Assembly (NCBI GenBank): GCA_964035545.1
Contig: OZ037767.1
Location: 2,050,680 to 2,114,679 of the forward strand
Length of the DNA stretch: 64,000 nt
Direction of reading: 5' to 3'
Source of the DNA: Bugula neritina
Taxonomy: Eukaryota > Bryozoa > Gymnolaemata > Cheilostomatida > Bugulidae
The notes under the pieces are model-generated. The model saw only the letters and a program-made list of their open reading frames with translations. It did no database searches and was not told where the DNA came from. A program made the translations under genes and the position numbers. Below are positions 1-13,200 of this stretch, piece by piece (position 1 is the stretch's first letter; every line of letters begins with the position of its first letter).

Positions 1-474
1 TAAGATTTATTGCCATGTAATGCATCCCACTGAGCATCCAGAAAGATCTTCTCTGACATAACTAGTAGTATTAGCAAGTATTATAAATCAATATATTAGC
101 AAATATATTAAACATATTATATAATATTATATACACGAGTAATTGAAATATAAATTCATACTGTAACAATATTTTCGTTATTTATAACATGAGCTCTGAA
201 GTTATTTTATTACCTGCAATCTGCAAGCATTACTTTTGAATTACTTTGTATACTGGTAATTTATTATGAATATATAGGACATATTATATTCAAATGTTAT
301 ATACTATTTAAATTTATTCCGTAACACGTAAAACCTAACACCCAGCTAACACTTCACGTTTAGCATCTGATACTAGTGTTACAGTTTAGACTAACTATGC
401 TGGAAAATAATATTATGGCAGAATTCAAATAAACTTTAATAACAAAAAAAGATAGAATTAGTTGAACAAAATGG

Positions 475-640
475 TAGAGAGAAGAGAAAGAGGGCAGAGG
501 TGAAAGGAAAGGATAGAGGAGGGCAAATGGGGGGAGGAGGTGGAGGGGGAGGTAGATGGCAGGGGTAGAGGACAGGAGTAAAAGGCAGGGGTAGAGGGCA
601 GGGGTAGAGGGCAGGGGTAGAGGGCCGGTTAGAAGGGCAA
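475..640. repeat. Purine-rich, G-run-rich tract
   Basis: Almost pure purine on the + strand, with GGGGGGAGGAGGTGGAGGGG and about four copies of GGCAGGGGTAGAG (period 13-16). It could form a G-quadruplex or triplex. No gene is seen. Confidence 0.8.
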
Positions 641-3600
641 TGCAGGAATCCTATTGCCCAAATAGATGTTATCATTTATAATATACATGATAATTACTTG
701 ATCTATTTTCTAAAAGCTCTCTAAGCATCTTCTCAGCCCATAAAAGTGTTGTGAAATCAGAGAAGAGTAGGTTTAACTGATTGTTAACATTTCAATTGTT
801 GTTTGAAACTTGCTGGAAAAAAATCCAATTTTTCCAACAATATAACTTCTTTGTACATCAATTAGAATTGGTGACTTACACCTTGTTGCTAACTTACATT
901 GCGAGCTAATGGAAACAGGAATGGCAAAGTTTTTGTGCCACTGTTTCTTGCTTGTGAAGGAGTTATTTACTGGCTACTTAAATCACATCGGTTAACTTAA
1001 AGTCATGTCAAGTACACTTCAAGTAGCAAGTTTACAGCTACCTTATCAGTCAAGTTACTCTATAATGATTATCATACCCTAACTACATCTTAGATATTTC
1101 TCTTCATTTGCCTCTCCCACTACTCCTAGCCTGTTCACATGCTTTTATCTTTCATTACTTTATCAGCATATTTATTTCAAAATAAAGTTTTTCATAACTA
1201 TTTCTTGAGAAAAGGACATGCTTAAAAAATTCTTTAAAATTTAGCTTTGGATCAATTTTACAAAACATTACAAAGCCATTGATCCGTGTAATATCTATTA
1301 ACATATTTTGATAACTAGCTTGACAATATGTCATTATATAATGTCATCATTCTTCTCTCCTTTCCCCTACTTATCACACAATAGTAATTGTTCATTATTA
1401 TTCTTGTCAAATATTAAGATGTCTTGCATGAGAAATGATTGCCAGATATTAAGATTGCTTGACTTCCACAAGTTATTCATTTCAACTGGGCGGATCAACG
1501 CTAACCTAGAAAGTTACGTAAGTATTTGATTAGCATCGAATCAAACTTTCATACAACCATTGCAATTAATTTCTATCGGTTTTTGATAACTTTTCATTAT
1601 ATACCTCTCTACTTCATATTAGAAGTTACCGCTTATCAACTTATATGAGGTGAATTTGGAAAAATATTTCAGCTTGAGCTCTAAACTAAAACAAGATGAA
1701 AGTTTTGATAACTACATATTTATGCTAAAACATATTAACTGAAGAATCCAAAATAAACTTGTAGTTCTTTTGAACAATAAGTCTCATATATTATCAGAAA
1801 ACTCTATAGTAAAGTTTCAAAATGGACTAATAACTATTTAGCTCCTTTCTTTAGACTTTTTGATATATAAATAATGACATATTAATAAAAAAACCTATAG
1901 TTAATTAAAATAGGGAGATATAGTATTAAACAAAGCAACCATGCATTTCATACGGCTAAGGCCAGCTAGCAGTAGCATAAAATATATATAAGCTGTCCAT
2001 TCGTTGTGGCCTACATTGCCAAGAGATATGAAGTACACACATTGAGTTTGTCATAAACTGCAGCATAGTAGAGAGTTGGAAATCTTTAGCTAGTAGTAAA
2101 TGACATATAGACAGTGAGCATTGTTTTGAGTTAACAATTCCTGGATTATAGATAAATGCTTATGAATACTTGATAAGACTTGACATACAAGAGATAAAAC
2201 AATATGAACTGTATTATAGTTGTTCTTACTATTGCATTAGATTTCTTCCATCTAACGACATGTTAACTTACAAATTTTCCCATAAATGGTTTTATCTTGG
2301 ATCTAACTATGAAAAGTAATAATGGCTACATTGTCATTGATAAGACAGAATAATGAGTAATGAAACTTAACTGATGGTTGCATCCGTTACATAAGAGGCA
2401 ATGCTGTGATATACTTAACAGAAATTAAGCAATTTCTTTTCGTTTTTAGATACTTTCAAAAATAAATATTAATTGCTGCTTGTTTCATAAAAGCAACTTT
2501 ATTTACCACTAATATGAAGCATTATTTTCATTTGCAGCATTTAATTGTCCCAATATTTAAAGTTACAGAATGGGGTAAACTAGGCATCATATTTGGATTT
2601 TAAATTTTGTTAAAAAGTTGAATTATATTTTCTATTTAAGGAGCTGTAGTAAATTAAATAGTCATTAAGATAAACACATAGGCATAAATAATTTTCATTT
2701 AATTGCAGTCTAAGCTTTAAGCATTTGCATTATGCTTATTTGTATTAACACATATTTATAATCTATAAAATTGGGTTCTTTAAAAAATATGCATCTAATT
2801 TGGAGGGGAAATTGAATTTCAATGCTCAATTTGATACCACCAGCCTATAATGAAGTGGAGCTAAGTTAAGTTAAATGTCGTTTGACTACCCAAAAGTTTT
2901 GCAATAGGTAACATTCAATTGTAACCACCCCAATAAAAACCAAGAAAAACATGAAACTCTGCTAAATCTTAGTATAGTTGTCAGGGGTTGATCTCAACAT
3001 GCACTTTACAAACTTGTTGTAAAAGTTCCCCCTTTGCTTAAAAATTAGCATATCATATCTGATGAACCAATATTTTATTTTAGTGCAACCTTGACATATA
3101 ACATGTCAGATCTCTATTAGACAAGCAACTGCATAAAAGAAATTGCCAAATTTAGGCTGTGAGTTTCCCATAAGACTGTTGCATTGCTGTTGACTGCAGC
3201 CTACGTCTAATGAGATGCAAATAAAGTAGTCAGGCCTGAACACATGTGTTACACTTATTGCTAAATATAACCAAGTGTGTGCGACAGATAGAGTGTAAAC
3301 ACAAACAGGATGCTACATGATGGAATTTCGCAATTCATTCTAATTTACTGCATCACACATTTCTACATCTTGTGGCTGTACGTTGACCCTAGACTCTTCT
3401 CACATATTGTGTAAGGATACATTCTATAAACAGCTAGCAAATGTTTCCTGGTGTTACCATTATTGTGGAATGCTAGTGGAATATGTTAAGCCCTCTTCTT
3501 GCCTCTTCATAGCATGTTATTTTCCTTATGTTGGGTTATGTTAGTAACCAGGAACTTGTGGTATAAAACGTTGGTTCACACTCTAAGGCATTTTGCGGCA

Positions 3601-3701
3601 GCATAAGATATTTTGTAGCAGCATAGGACTAGTCTAGTACCGGGCATCTTAGGCAGTACTTATAAAGTAGTATTTACAGCTTATTTTACTAGGGAGCTTA
3701 C

Positions 3702-3830
3702 AGCTGTAGTCTAGGGGGTAGAGTGTTTGGCTTAGTAAACATGGAGTCATGGGTTCAAACCCCAATAAAGGCTTGTTAGGAAGAGCATCCGATGATCCTA
3801 AGGAGTTGTATTGAGTGTACGAAATACATT
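3702..3830 (+). mobile_element. tRNA-derived SINE
   Basis: A tRNA-like head has box-A-like TAGTCTAGGGGGTAGAG and box-B GGGTTCAAACCCC, followed by GGCTTGTTAGGAAGAGCATCC. That tail resembles the AGGAAGGGCATCCGGC-type tail shared by many animal SINEs. A second copy with the same head and tail lies at 57115-57274. Confidence 0.7.
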
Positions 3831-3862
3831 TTAGGGCTATTCTACAGTTCTAGCTCTATTTT

Positions 3863-3935
3863 CTTAGCACTTAAAGCTCATTGCTATAGCATATCCCTTA
3901 GCACTTAAAGCTCATTACTATAGCATATCCCTTAG
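3863..3935. repeat. Two-copy 34-bp tandem duplication
   Basis: CTTAGCACTTAAAGCTCATT and the following bases to GCATATCC occur twice in a row, differing by one base. Confidence 0.9.
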
Positions 3936-4020
3936 CAACTTGCATGCTGAATATTATATACATTTATTCATTCTAATACTTAGTTTGATTTACAAGTGTC
4001 TTATGTCGTATTGCATGCAG

Positions 4021-4099
4021 CAAGAAGCACCTGTGATTGAGTCATTTTCTGCTGAATATAAAGTTTATGACAAAAAGTTTCGCACCAAGCAAAAATTCG
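4021..4099 (+). other. Exon-like segment of unknown origin
   Basis: TTGCATGCAG|CAA and AAATTCG|GTAATG border a 79-bp frame encoding QEAPVIESFSAEYKVYDKKF then RTKQKF. It looks protein-like, but no partner exon is seen. It may be a chance frame or an exon of a gene extending to the left. Confidence 0.15.
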
Positions 4100-4459
4100 G
4101 TAATGTGAAGTTTACGACCTTCTATTACATAAAATTAGAATTAAAAATATATATTTTATATTCAACGGAATAAATTAATGCTTGAGTAAGGTATTTGGGT
4201 TTGATTCATTAATATGTAACCTTCAGCGTGTCACATATGGTCATTGCAGGTCCAATCTTTATTGCATAACCAGACACAACTTATTTATGCTGATCCTGTT
4301 TTGAGCTGTTTAAATGCTGTTGAAACTTCATTGTTTATTTTTATCATTTATAGCAAACTATAAATACTTATGCCAGTGTGTAGGAGATGTGAGTGCTAAC
4401 TAAGTAAAAGTCAGGTAGAAATTTGCTGCTTGGGTTCGTCTATTATCGTATAGCATTTT

Positions 4460-4515
4460 GTATGATTGTGTGAACCCACATCTCGATCATGCTAGACAAA
4501 CACTCTGTATCAAGT
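4460..4515 (-). mobile_element. SINE head fragment
   Basis: On the - strand: AGAGTGTTTGTCTAGCATGA and GTGGGTTCACAC, similar to the tRNA-like head of the SINE at 3702. No tail is seen. Confidence 0.45.
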
Positions 4516-4841
4516 TTGGTAAAGCTTTAGCAAAGGGCGTTTATAAGTCTTTATTAACACACTTTTTAGTAAACAATCTACTAGATATCTGTATATGAAA
4601 TTAAAATAACATTGCTTTATGTTTTTAAAGAAGCAACTGTTAGTGCGTATACAAATAAAATCACAGAGCACGGGTAAGTGTAAACAAGCACAGGTGTAGA
4701 AAAACAATGAAATTTTAGATTATAATTAAAAGTGTAATACAATGTTTATAAAACTATTCTCATAACAAATACTCTAAAAATAGAGTTGATTAAAAACTAA
4801 AAATAAAACGTTAACTTGGATGTATGCATTAGCAAGACTTG

Positions 4842-5193
4842 GTTGCTATAGCAACATCGCACTACATTATTACATGACATTTCATTGCTTATTAACTGTA
4901 GTGATATTGTTTCAATACTGTCTGATGACGAGTGCTGATTGGCTGAGGGATAATTTTTATCTTAAATGTACTAGATAGTATCCACCGACCTCACAAGTGA
5001 GTCGTCTTCATGGAGTACCTGTTTGAGATCCAAAGCTGTTACTTATAGTTAGACTCAGTAGTTAGAGTTACCACTTAGAGTTAGTATTTAGAGTCAGCAG
5101 TAAGAGTCAGCAGTAAGAGTTAGTAGTTAGTAGTTAGTAGTTTAGATAGAGCAGACAGTATTCACACGGATAAGCTCCATCACTACCATAAAT
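4842..5193 (+). promoter_or_regulatory. Candidate promoter and non-coding first exon upstream of prospero
   Basis: A perfectly palindromic RFX-type X-box, GTTGCTATAGCAAC, sits at 4842-4855. A TGACG half-CRE lies at 4924-4928 and an inverted CCAAT box in Y-box form (CTGATTGGCT) at ~4935-4944. About 50 nt later a transcribed-looking region with repeats of AGAGTCAGCAGTA ends in a strong donor, ATAAAT|GTAAGTAC (GT at 5194). The next compatible acceptor on this strand is 7107, at the prospero start-codon exon, so this may be its first exon. That assignment is inference. Confidence 0.3.
5040..5150. repeat. Short degenerate repeat in the candidate first exon
   Basis: Repeated GTTAGAGT / AGAGTCAGCAGTA / TTAGTAG motifs of 7-13 bp upstream of the donor at 5193. 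Confidence 0.75.
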
Positions 5194-5763
5194 GTAAGTA
5201 CAATCTCTGTACGCTATTTAGTTACTTACTGTAAGTATGAGAAATAAACTATTAGGTCAATACAGTGCATTTTTCTATGGTAATATAGTTTTTAAATTTG
5301 CTTTACCAGCAACTTTGCCAACTTGATGATTTATAATTATGTTATGTTAAATGTTATTATTAATTAAGTACTGCAGGCATTGGTGATTTAAAGCAACATT
5401 CCACTTAAAACAGCTGGAATTTCTGCATATCAAACTCTAAAGCCACTAACAAGTATTGCTTTTTGTATCAAAAGTTAAAAATAGATTAATAATCATAAAG
5501 TAGTTAGTAGTGATGAAGCCTGAACAGCTGTTTTATTACTAAGTGTCAAAGTCTAGTTTAATTCAAAGTAATATGTAATAATTGTGTTGCTTAGGTTTTT
5601 TAATAGTCAGCATATTGTTATGTTAAAAAGTCCCTTGCTTGATGACTTTTAACTGGCAATAGTATCAACATTTGCTAAAGCCAACACTTCTTGACAAACT
5701 GCTACTGTCATTATAATTTGAGTATATTTGTAATGCTTCCTGTGAGTGTATTAAGCTTCAATT

Positions 5764-5975
5764 CAATGAAAATATGTAATTCAATGAAAAGATGTAATAC
5801 AATGAAAAGCTGTAAGTCAATGAAAAGCTGTAAGTCAATGAAAAGCTGTAAGTCAATGAAAATATGTAATTCAATGAAAAGATGTAATACAATGAAAAGC
5901 TGTAAGTCAATGAAAAGCTGTAAGTCAATGAAAAGCTGTAAGGTAATGAAAAGCTGTAAGTTAATGAAAGAAAGA
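5764..5975. repeat. 18-bp tandem array with a higher-order 90-bp pattern
   Basis: About 12 copies of AATGAAAAGCTGTAAGTC and its variants (ATATGTAATTC, AGATGTAATAC). The order of variants (ATA, AGA, AGC, AGC, AGC) repeats, so a five-unit block was itself duplicated. Most units contain the donor-like CTGTAAGT. Confidence 0.9.
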
Positions 5976-7107
5976 TGGTCTCAAACCATCAAGAATCATC
6001 TGCTTATTCAAACTACTTGAACAACACTCTTGTATTTGTAACCAACTTCTTGTTCATTGTGACAACCAGTACCAGTACAAGTTTTGATGCCACAATATTA
6101 ATCATAATAAAGCTTGGAAGATCAAATTTCAACGTTTTTAATTTTTTCAAAAATTTTTCTTTACAATTAATGAGAAATGTGAAGTATTCTTTTGGTTTTA
6201 CTATAATTTATTGCCCGCTTGCTTTTAGATTTTTTTCCACCTGCTCTGCAACCACGGCAAGTGTTTTGGTATTGGGTATGCTTGCTTAGGAGTGTGGCTA
6301 ACTCTAAGGAATTTTATTATAAATTACAAACAATTATTGAAAGTACCAGAACTTTTAGTAGAGCACCAAAATGGTTCTTTCTGTTAGCCAAACAAGTTAT
6401 TAAAAATATTTAGTAATGTCACCTTTCGTTATCGCGTTTTTGAAACAAAAAATGTGAATGTACTTTAAAGTTTGTAGAAAACAAAATTAAAGATAATAAA
6501 TTAGTTTCTAAAACTGTCTTCAAGAAAATTGTTATCGTACATCACCATTTAAAGGAAGTAAAACATATAATTAGATTGATGGATTGTTGAAAGTAACTTG
6601 TTGATTTGTCATCAAACAAGGAAAATTCAAAAAGTAGTTTACATCGCAATAGATATATCAAACAGCAGTGCCTATTAAATCACTCGATATGATTGGTATA
6701 GGGGAAGTTGCTACAGAAAGCCAAGTTCCTATAGGAGCTAATATACTTTTCAATAATTAAACTGAGCTAAGTGTAGCCCATCTGCGAAAGTTTATCTCCT
6801 CATAAGGTGTTACTAAAAATACTTTTAAAGCAGACAACCTATTGCTATAGATGACTATAGAAACAGGGTTACTACACACAAGTTACCATATCAATAGAAA
6901 TGTAATTCAGCAATAATTGATATTATCTAGCGGAATGCACTGAAATGAGTCGAGTTGGTGCCAAGTTTTACAAATGTGCCTCTCAAGATTTTAACTCATT
7001 TTATATAAATACTTCCATTGTTTAAGGAGATATCAATTGCCAACACACTATACATTTACAGGTTCATTTCTATCAGTTAGATTTAACTCGAAAACTTTTT
7101 GTTTTAG

Positions 7108-7182
7108 AAAAAGAGCTCTTGAAAAGATAAGAAGTGGATAATTGGAGTTGAAAGGATTGAGATAGAAACCTAGGTAGCTGCG
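7108..7182 (+). other. pros: prospero 5'UTR part of the start-codon exon
   Basis: Seventy-five bases between the acceptor at 7107 and the ATG, with an in-frame TAG at 7171. The segment is purine-rich. Confidence 0.5.
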
Positions 7183-7278
7183 ATGACATTGTTACCAGCG
7201 CACCAACAGCAACAGGAAAGAGAACGAGACAATCTTACACACCGCAGTTTCTCACCCGTTTCAAGACATCATCTACAG
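7183..7278 (+). CDS. pros: prospero coding exon 1 (start codon)
   Basis: 32 codons beginning [11 protein letters not shown] and ending in phase 0 at CTACAG|GTTTGT. A pyrimidine-rich acceptor (TTTTTGTTTTAG, ending 7107) lies upstream, so the exon probably starts at 7108 with 75 nt of 5'UTR. The transcription start would then lie on an upstream non-coding exon. The in-frame stop at 7171 fixes the ATG. Confidence 0.85.
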
Positions 7279-10200
7279 GTTTGTAACTTCAACTACTTAG
7301 TGTGAGTAGAGGTTTTATAACTTACTAAATCTAAAGTAAGTTATGAGTTATAAGTCACACTTCCCTTACAGTTAGATATTAATAACTACTTCAAAACAGT
7401 CAGGTTTGGATTTTTAGAACAGAGGAAAGTGTGATTAAAAAGTTGCCTAATAAAAATCAATAACATTGAATAATAATAAAAATATCGAAACAGTAATTTG
7501 GTATCTCCAGTGCATACAAGGTTGTTACTCTTTATTGTACTACTAAAACAGCTCTGAGCTATTGTAGATGGAAAGTTTGTAGAATAGATTAAAAGCTCTA
7601 GAAAAGATAGAAATTAATAGAATTAATAGAAAGTTAAATATTTTTGTACTTCTCTTTTCTGCATTAGAATTAAGTTTAATAGAAGTTTGAAGTCTTTCAA
7701 ATTATAATTACTTTTGAAGCACTTTTTCAGTTGTTTTATAGTGAGTAAATATAAAGCTGAGACTCTGCATTGGAAAATAGTAAAAACTAAGTTGTTAATA
7801 ATATTTCACCAAATTAGTGATTCCTCCGATTTATTTTATACTAAATTTAGAACTCTTTGCACTCAATCATATTGAATAATAGTTGAATATAATTTAATCT
7901 AATTGATTATTATGAAAAATTTAATTATTCTGAGTATTGGTTTTTGCTAAATGTAAACATGGTTTCAACTCAAAACTATTCAATTGTCACAATAGGTTTT
8001 GCTGCATATCAAAAAATATACATTCAATAAGTCATAAATCAAAAAGTGTCTTTTAGTAATAAGTTGTTAGAAGGCGTTTCTTTGGGTAAGGAGGTAATAA
8101 ACACAGTTTAGCATCTCAATTACACAAAGAAATGGAGCAGCTTACAAGTCTATCATCATAGAAGTATGTCATCTCTTTGACAGATTGCCCACCAACCCAC
8201 TAATTTATTCTTTCTTTCTCTTTAATATATGATTTGGAAGAAAAATGATTAAATACTTTAAACAAAGTAATTGATTTATGTTTCTAGAAACATCTGGTGT
8301 GCACCAAAACACACTAAATAATTATTTTTTTGAAGATTTGGTGATATTCTCAAGATTAAATTAATCTACATGCAACCCAAGTTCTTAGATAAATTATTAT
8401 TGCTTGTTACTAACTGTTCTTTCTATTGCAATGGCATTTGTTGTGTTGAAAAACAATAGCAAGTAAATTATCTCAAAGACCTACACCTGCACGGCAACCA
8501 AGTTTAGGTAGTGACTTCAAATGATCATAGTTTAACTGGGTTTAAAGAACACACCACACCATAGATTGTCTGTTAATGGTTACAGAATTCAGGCTAGAAG
8601 TTCATATTTTGCTGATGTCACTCACTGACACAAGGCTCAGGTGCTTGGCCAGATACAACATTGTCAGTAGCAGACTTAACATGAGCTATAAATAAGACAT
8701 ACTTCCTAGAGTCTCGATATTTTTTTTGGAATCTAAAACAACTCTTAACTTTTTCAGCTGGTTAATACTGGTGAGCCTGAGGACCTAAGAATATCTTACC
8801 ACTCAAAGATGGAGGAGATAGCTAAGACACCCATAAAGCATGCCCTGAAGAGGACGTGTTCTGGTGAGGATAACAACGGAAATTGTCCAGAAGAGGGAGC
8901 AGAAAAGAAACGGCAGCGTGTGGAGAGCATCGTGACCAACATATGTCAGCCAAGGTAAGCAAGCTTTACTTTTGGCAGCTCTTGACAAAAATAGTGCAAA
9001 CTCATAAAATGTTGCTGTTTTAAGGAACGAAAGTGCAAATAAAATGACTGAAAAGTATTCTTGGACAGAATCAGAGCCAAAACAATTCATAAGTTTATAA
9101 AATTCGACTGCATCTTCGCATTTTCTTATGACATATGAGTCAGGCCAGGGTAATGAGCCTAAGATAGTGGCTGCTGTATTATTACAGCTTTTTGCATTTC
9201 TTCATAATGTTACACCAGAATGTATATATTGGCAGAGTGTTTCTACAGGCTGTATATGCTGCCTATAGTGTCAGCTGTCACTAAAGAAACTTGTGATGAC
9301 CCCAAAGGTCAAATCTAAACTTACTAACACTTTATTGAGCTGACAAGAGTTTTATGCTCTGATTTTTCCAAATCTGGAGGTCCTTGATTTCATCATTTCG
9401 CATTAGATTTATGGCCAGCTTCTTGGTATTGTTGCCTAACTCAAAATATAATCAATTTTTTATGCTATAAGGAAATATTATTTTTGTGATGTAAACTATT
9501 TTCAATAGCATAATAATTACAGTGAAGTAGTTTAGTGAGCATATAACCTACATTTGAAGAAAACAGGATGCTATTGAAACACAGCATATAGAGATTCTAG
9601 CTATGGTTACGAACTCTACAGGCTGAAATATAAGTTTGGAGCTTGACTATCTTGTGACTGAGTTGATTCCAAGCAGCAAGCCAAGCTAAAGTCCAAATCA
9701 AGTTGAAATTTGAATGCAAATCAAATCTTAAAATAACAACAGAAGCTGTATTAGATTTGCAATGAGCGGGTAGTTCTACTTGAAACTTGCCTACCCGCAT
9801 CTGAAACCATTTTGGCAGGCGGCTTGTTTTGTGTTTAGAAATTGAAATATTATTTTCCTAATAATTGCATCTTTAGCACAGAGTGTCAACATTAAATATG
9901 GTGGTTCACTTTGCGTCTCAGTTACATGTCAGTGGCAGTGCTTGGAATTGTTATAAATATAGAGCAGGAATATGATGGTGTCACATGGCAAACAGTTCTT
10001 CCATCCCATCTAAGGTTAGAGACTTCAGCTCTGAGAGTGCATTGATATAGTAAGAGTTGCCCAACTTCTAGCTTTAGAGGTGGAAATCTGTCTCTATGCC
10101 TTTACACTTACTGACTTGTTTTGAAAGTTTATTTCAAAATATTCAACAAGCCACAACTTCTTGAAAAACTTCTTGCTACAAGATGAAATTTATTCTGATG

Positions 10201-13200
10201 AACTATTGAATCCCTGGACATGTTGATTATTTAAATTCATCAGAGAAAGACGTCTGCTCATGTGTTACTTAGCAGTACTTTGTTTACAATATTTGATTTA
10301 GACTGAATCACTTTATTTCTGTTTTTATTCCTGTTTTTAAACCCAGAGTCCAATCACCAGTCTTCAATGGCCACTAATGTGGCACCACAAGCATTACATT
10401 ACCACTTCTTTGCATATTGTTGAAAATTTATTTAAGAAAAAGAAAATATTTTTCCCATGATTCGCCCACTGACCCTTGACTGACACATCTTGAAACATTT
10501 TTGTCACTTACCTTGAAAAGGTGGCGCATTAAAAATTATAAAAACAAAAAATTCACTTCCCAGCCCTCAACTTCTACGTCAGTTCTAACTCAAAAACTAC
10601 CTAAATTGTGAAATTTCTTCTCTTGCTTTAACCTCTGTATTGCAACCATCTTCCTAATGATTAATAGGCATTGCAAATTATACAATTGAAATATTTGGAG
10701 GCATTTCTAAAAAAATTGGCTATCGGACCATAATTTTGGCAGAAAACTAACTGTTTTATGTCTACTTGGTAGAGAAAGCTGTGTAAGTGATGACATACCA
10801 TAAGTTGATATTAAATCAGTGAAAGTGATAGAAATTAGACATATAAATATGTGTGAGTTGGTGTCACTGTGAGAAATAAGTTATAACTCGATGATCCAAG
10901 TATTAATACAGAGCTGAGAGCATCAATAGGTTTGTGCTCTGCAAGTCCAAACTTCCTGATTCCCACTCCTTCATGCAGCAGGCACCTTCTTAATCTTTAT
11001 CACTTGGTGTGACAGTTTTTAGCCAAACCTAATGGCTTCACAGCACAGCTCTGTTTATGCAATTCAATTATCAATCCAGTTTTCTTTGAAACTCTGTTAT
11101 TCTAATTATTTGTCATGTTCTTTAGTCTTACAAAAATAGATTCACTGTAATCTGCTTCTAGAAAATGGCAAAACACTTGTCTTCACCATGTTGGAATGTG
11201 TAAAGTTGATGTAATTGCATTTCTCACCAAAGGCCAACCCATCAGAACTAATCTCTTTTCATTATAAATGATAAATCAGCAAGCCTGAGCTTGATTAATA
11301 TGAGTGACATGATTTTCTTTGCAATCTCGCAGCTGGTTTCTTCACTGAAATAAACAACTTTTAGGAACTTTATTTTGTTGTAGAAATAGTCATCTTTATT
11401 TTTAGCAATCTTTCATAACAGTTGAGTGCTAGCTCATTGGCCAACCACAAGGTTGTTGGCAATTGAACTGATCTTTGTAATGGTGCGTTGTGGGAAGTTT
11501 AGTACATCCGCTCACTCCTTATGATAGTATGCAGTCTAGTACATTAATCTTTAGCTTAACCTAATCACAAATTAAAATTAGGATTAATAAATACTTTGTA
11601 ATGAAGTGTTATAACACTACACCATGCTTGTAGTTTCGGAGTTATCTCCTTACAAGTAAAAAAATTTAAAGTGTGCCGAAATTGTATCAAAACCAATAAA
11701 ACCATATATTTTGTAAATTGTTATTTATAGTTATATAAGAACAAGTTTGTAAAAAGTGAACCAAATGCTTTTAATGAAGGAAGGCATTGGCAGGGCTAAT
11801 AAAATGTTGGGCATTCTTTGTTAAGTTTGAGTTGTAGGAGCCCCCCCCCTCCATGTTCACAAGAGCGATAGCTAAGTAATTGACTAGAAAATGGACAGGG
11901 GATAGGTCTACACTCTACAGCATTGTCAGGTGAAAGATACCTATGCAACAATGTACAGCCATTCCTTCTCAACAGTTGTCATGGCAGCCATATTAAAATA
12001 TGCCATCTTTTATTAAATCTCAAGACGTTTGCCAATTTTTTTTCGCAATTTTTAATAGTTGCCATCTCATTCACATTCTAATTATTCCATTCTTTGGATC
12101 TCATATGCATTCGACTGTTGTCACATTCAGCGTTTCATGTCCTTGCCAATTTGGCTATTTGTTACCAGGAGAATGTCTTGCTGAGGTTTAAGATTTATTG
12201 TGAAACATACTTGGACTGTGCCAACACATTGTTTCTAGAGAATGCCTGCTTATACCTGGAGAATACACTTTATATTCACTAGACTGTGAACTACACTTGA
12301 CTTTTACCTGTAGAATGCACTTTATATTCACTAGGCTGCAGCTCATAAACTACACTAGGTTGTTAAGGAAAATTTACAGTCACTTTACATACAGAAAATA
12401 CAGTGCTAACATAAATCGCTAATGAAAGAGACTTTGAATAAAAATTGAGCATTAGTTACCGATAATAAATCTGAATTTTCCAGCAAAAAGTATACAAGTA
12501 GTAGCTAGGTTAAAGCAATAAATAATAAATTATATATTGCATTTGCTAAAATTGATATGTTAAATACAATTGGCACCCAATGCCTTCGTTAGACACCCAT
12601 CGCGATAAAAAAGTTTCAGAATATTATGATATAATCGAAGGTCAATAAATCAGATTCAGGCACCGATTAATTAATTTAACTTATAAATTACCATTATAAT
12701 TTATTCAAAAATGATATTCAAATGAAACCATGTTTACGATCTGCTCCAATAACCAGTACAGATGCTCTTGAAATACATCTTTAATCACTGAGACAATCTG
12801 ATTTGTTGAACAATACTACCCTAGCACAATACACGTATCTCTGCACCAATCTTATGCCAGCTGAGTAGGAAAGAGAAGTACAGCACTGTTAGATTTGTGA
12901 ACTTAATAACCACTCCAGTGCCAACTTTCAGTCTATGAACTAGAAAATATATAACTTGTGTTACTTTTTTAAAATATAAGAACTAATTAATTGCAGCTTG
13001 CACTCTTGGTGCAAGAGACAAAAGTTTTCCAATCTGAAATAATAATTTAGTGTTTATTAAAACAAAGTTATGAGTACATAATGTAGTAATGCAAAGATAT
13101 TTATAGCAAACAAATTTAAGTTTAAAAATAAAAGTTTTGCTGAAAGTTTTGGAATAATTAATTAAGGTTATTCATGGATGTGCAATAAGCTAACTATGTT

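Larger units (their letters stand above)
1..4841. other. Upstream intergenic region
   Basis: A+T-rich sequence with no convincing gene. It holds the purine tract (475-640), the SINE at 3702, the SINE fragment at 4460, the 34-bp duplication (3863) and one exon-like segment at 4021-4099. Confidence 0.6.

Noticed and set aside
5691-6020. 109-codon MKSCKS-repeat frame
   Set aside because: Frame through the 18-bp repeat. The sequence has donor-like GTAAGT rather than coding character.
8803-9090. 95-codon - strand frame
   Set aside because: Antisense to prospero exon 2, whose + strand reading is clearly homologous to Prox proteins.
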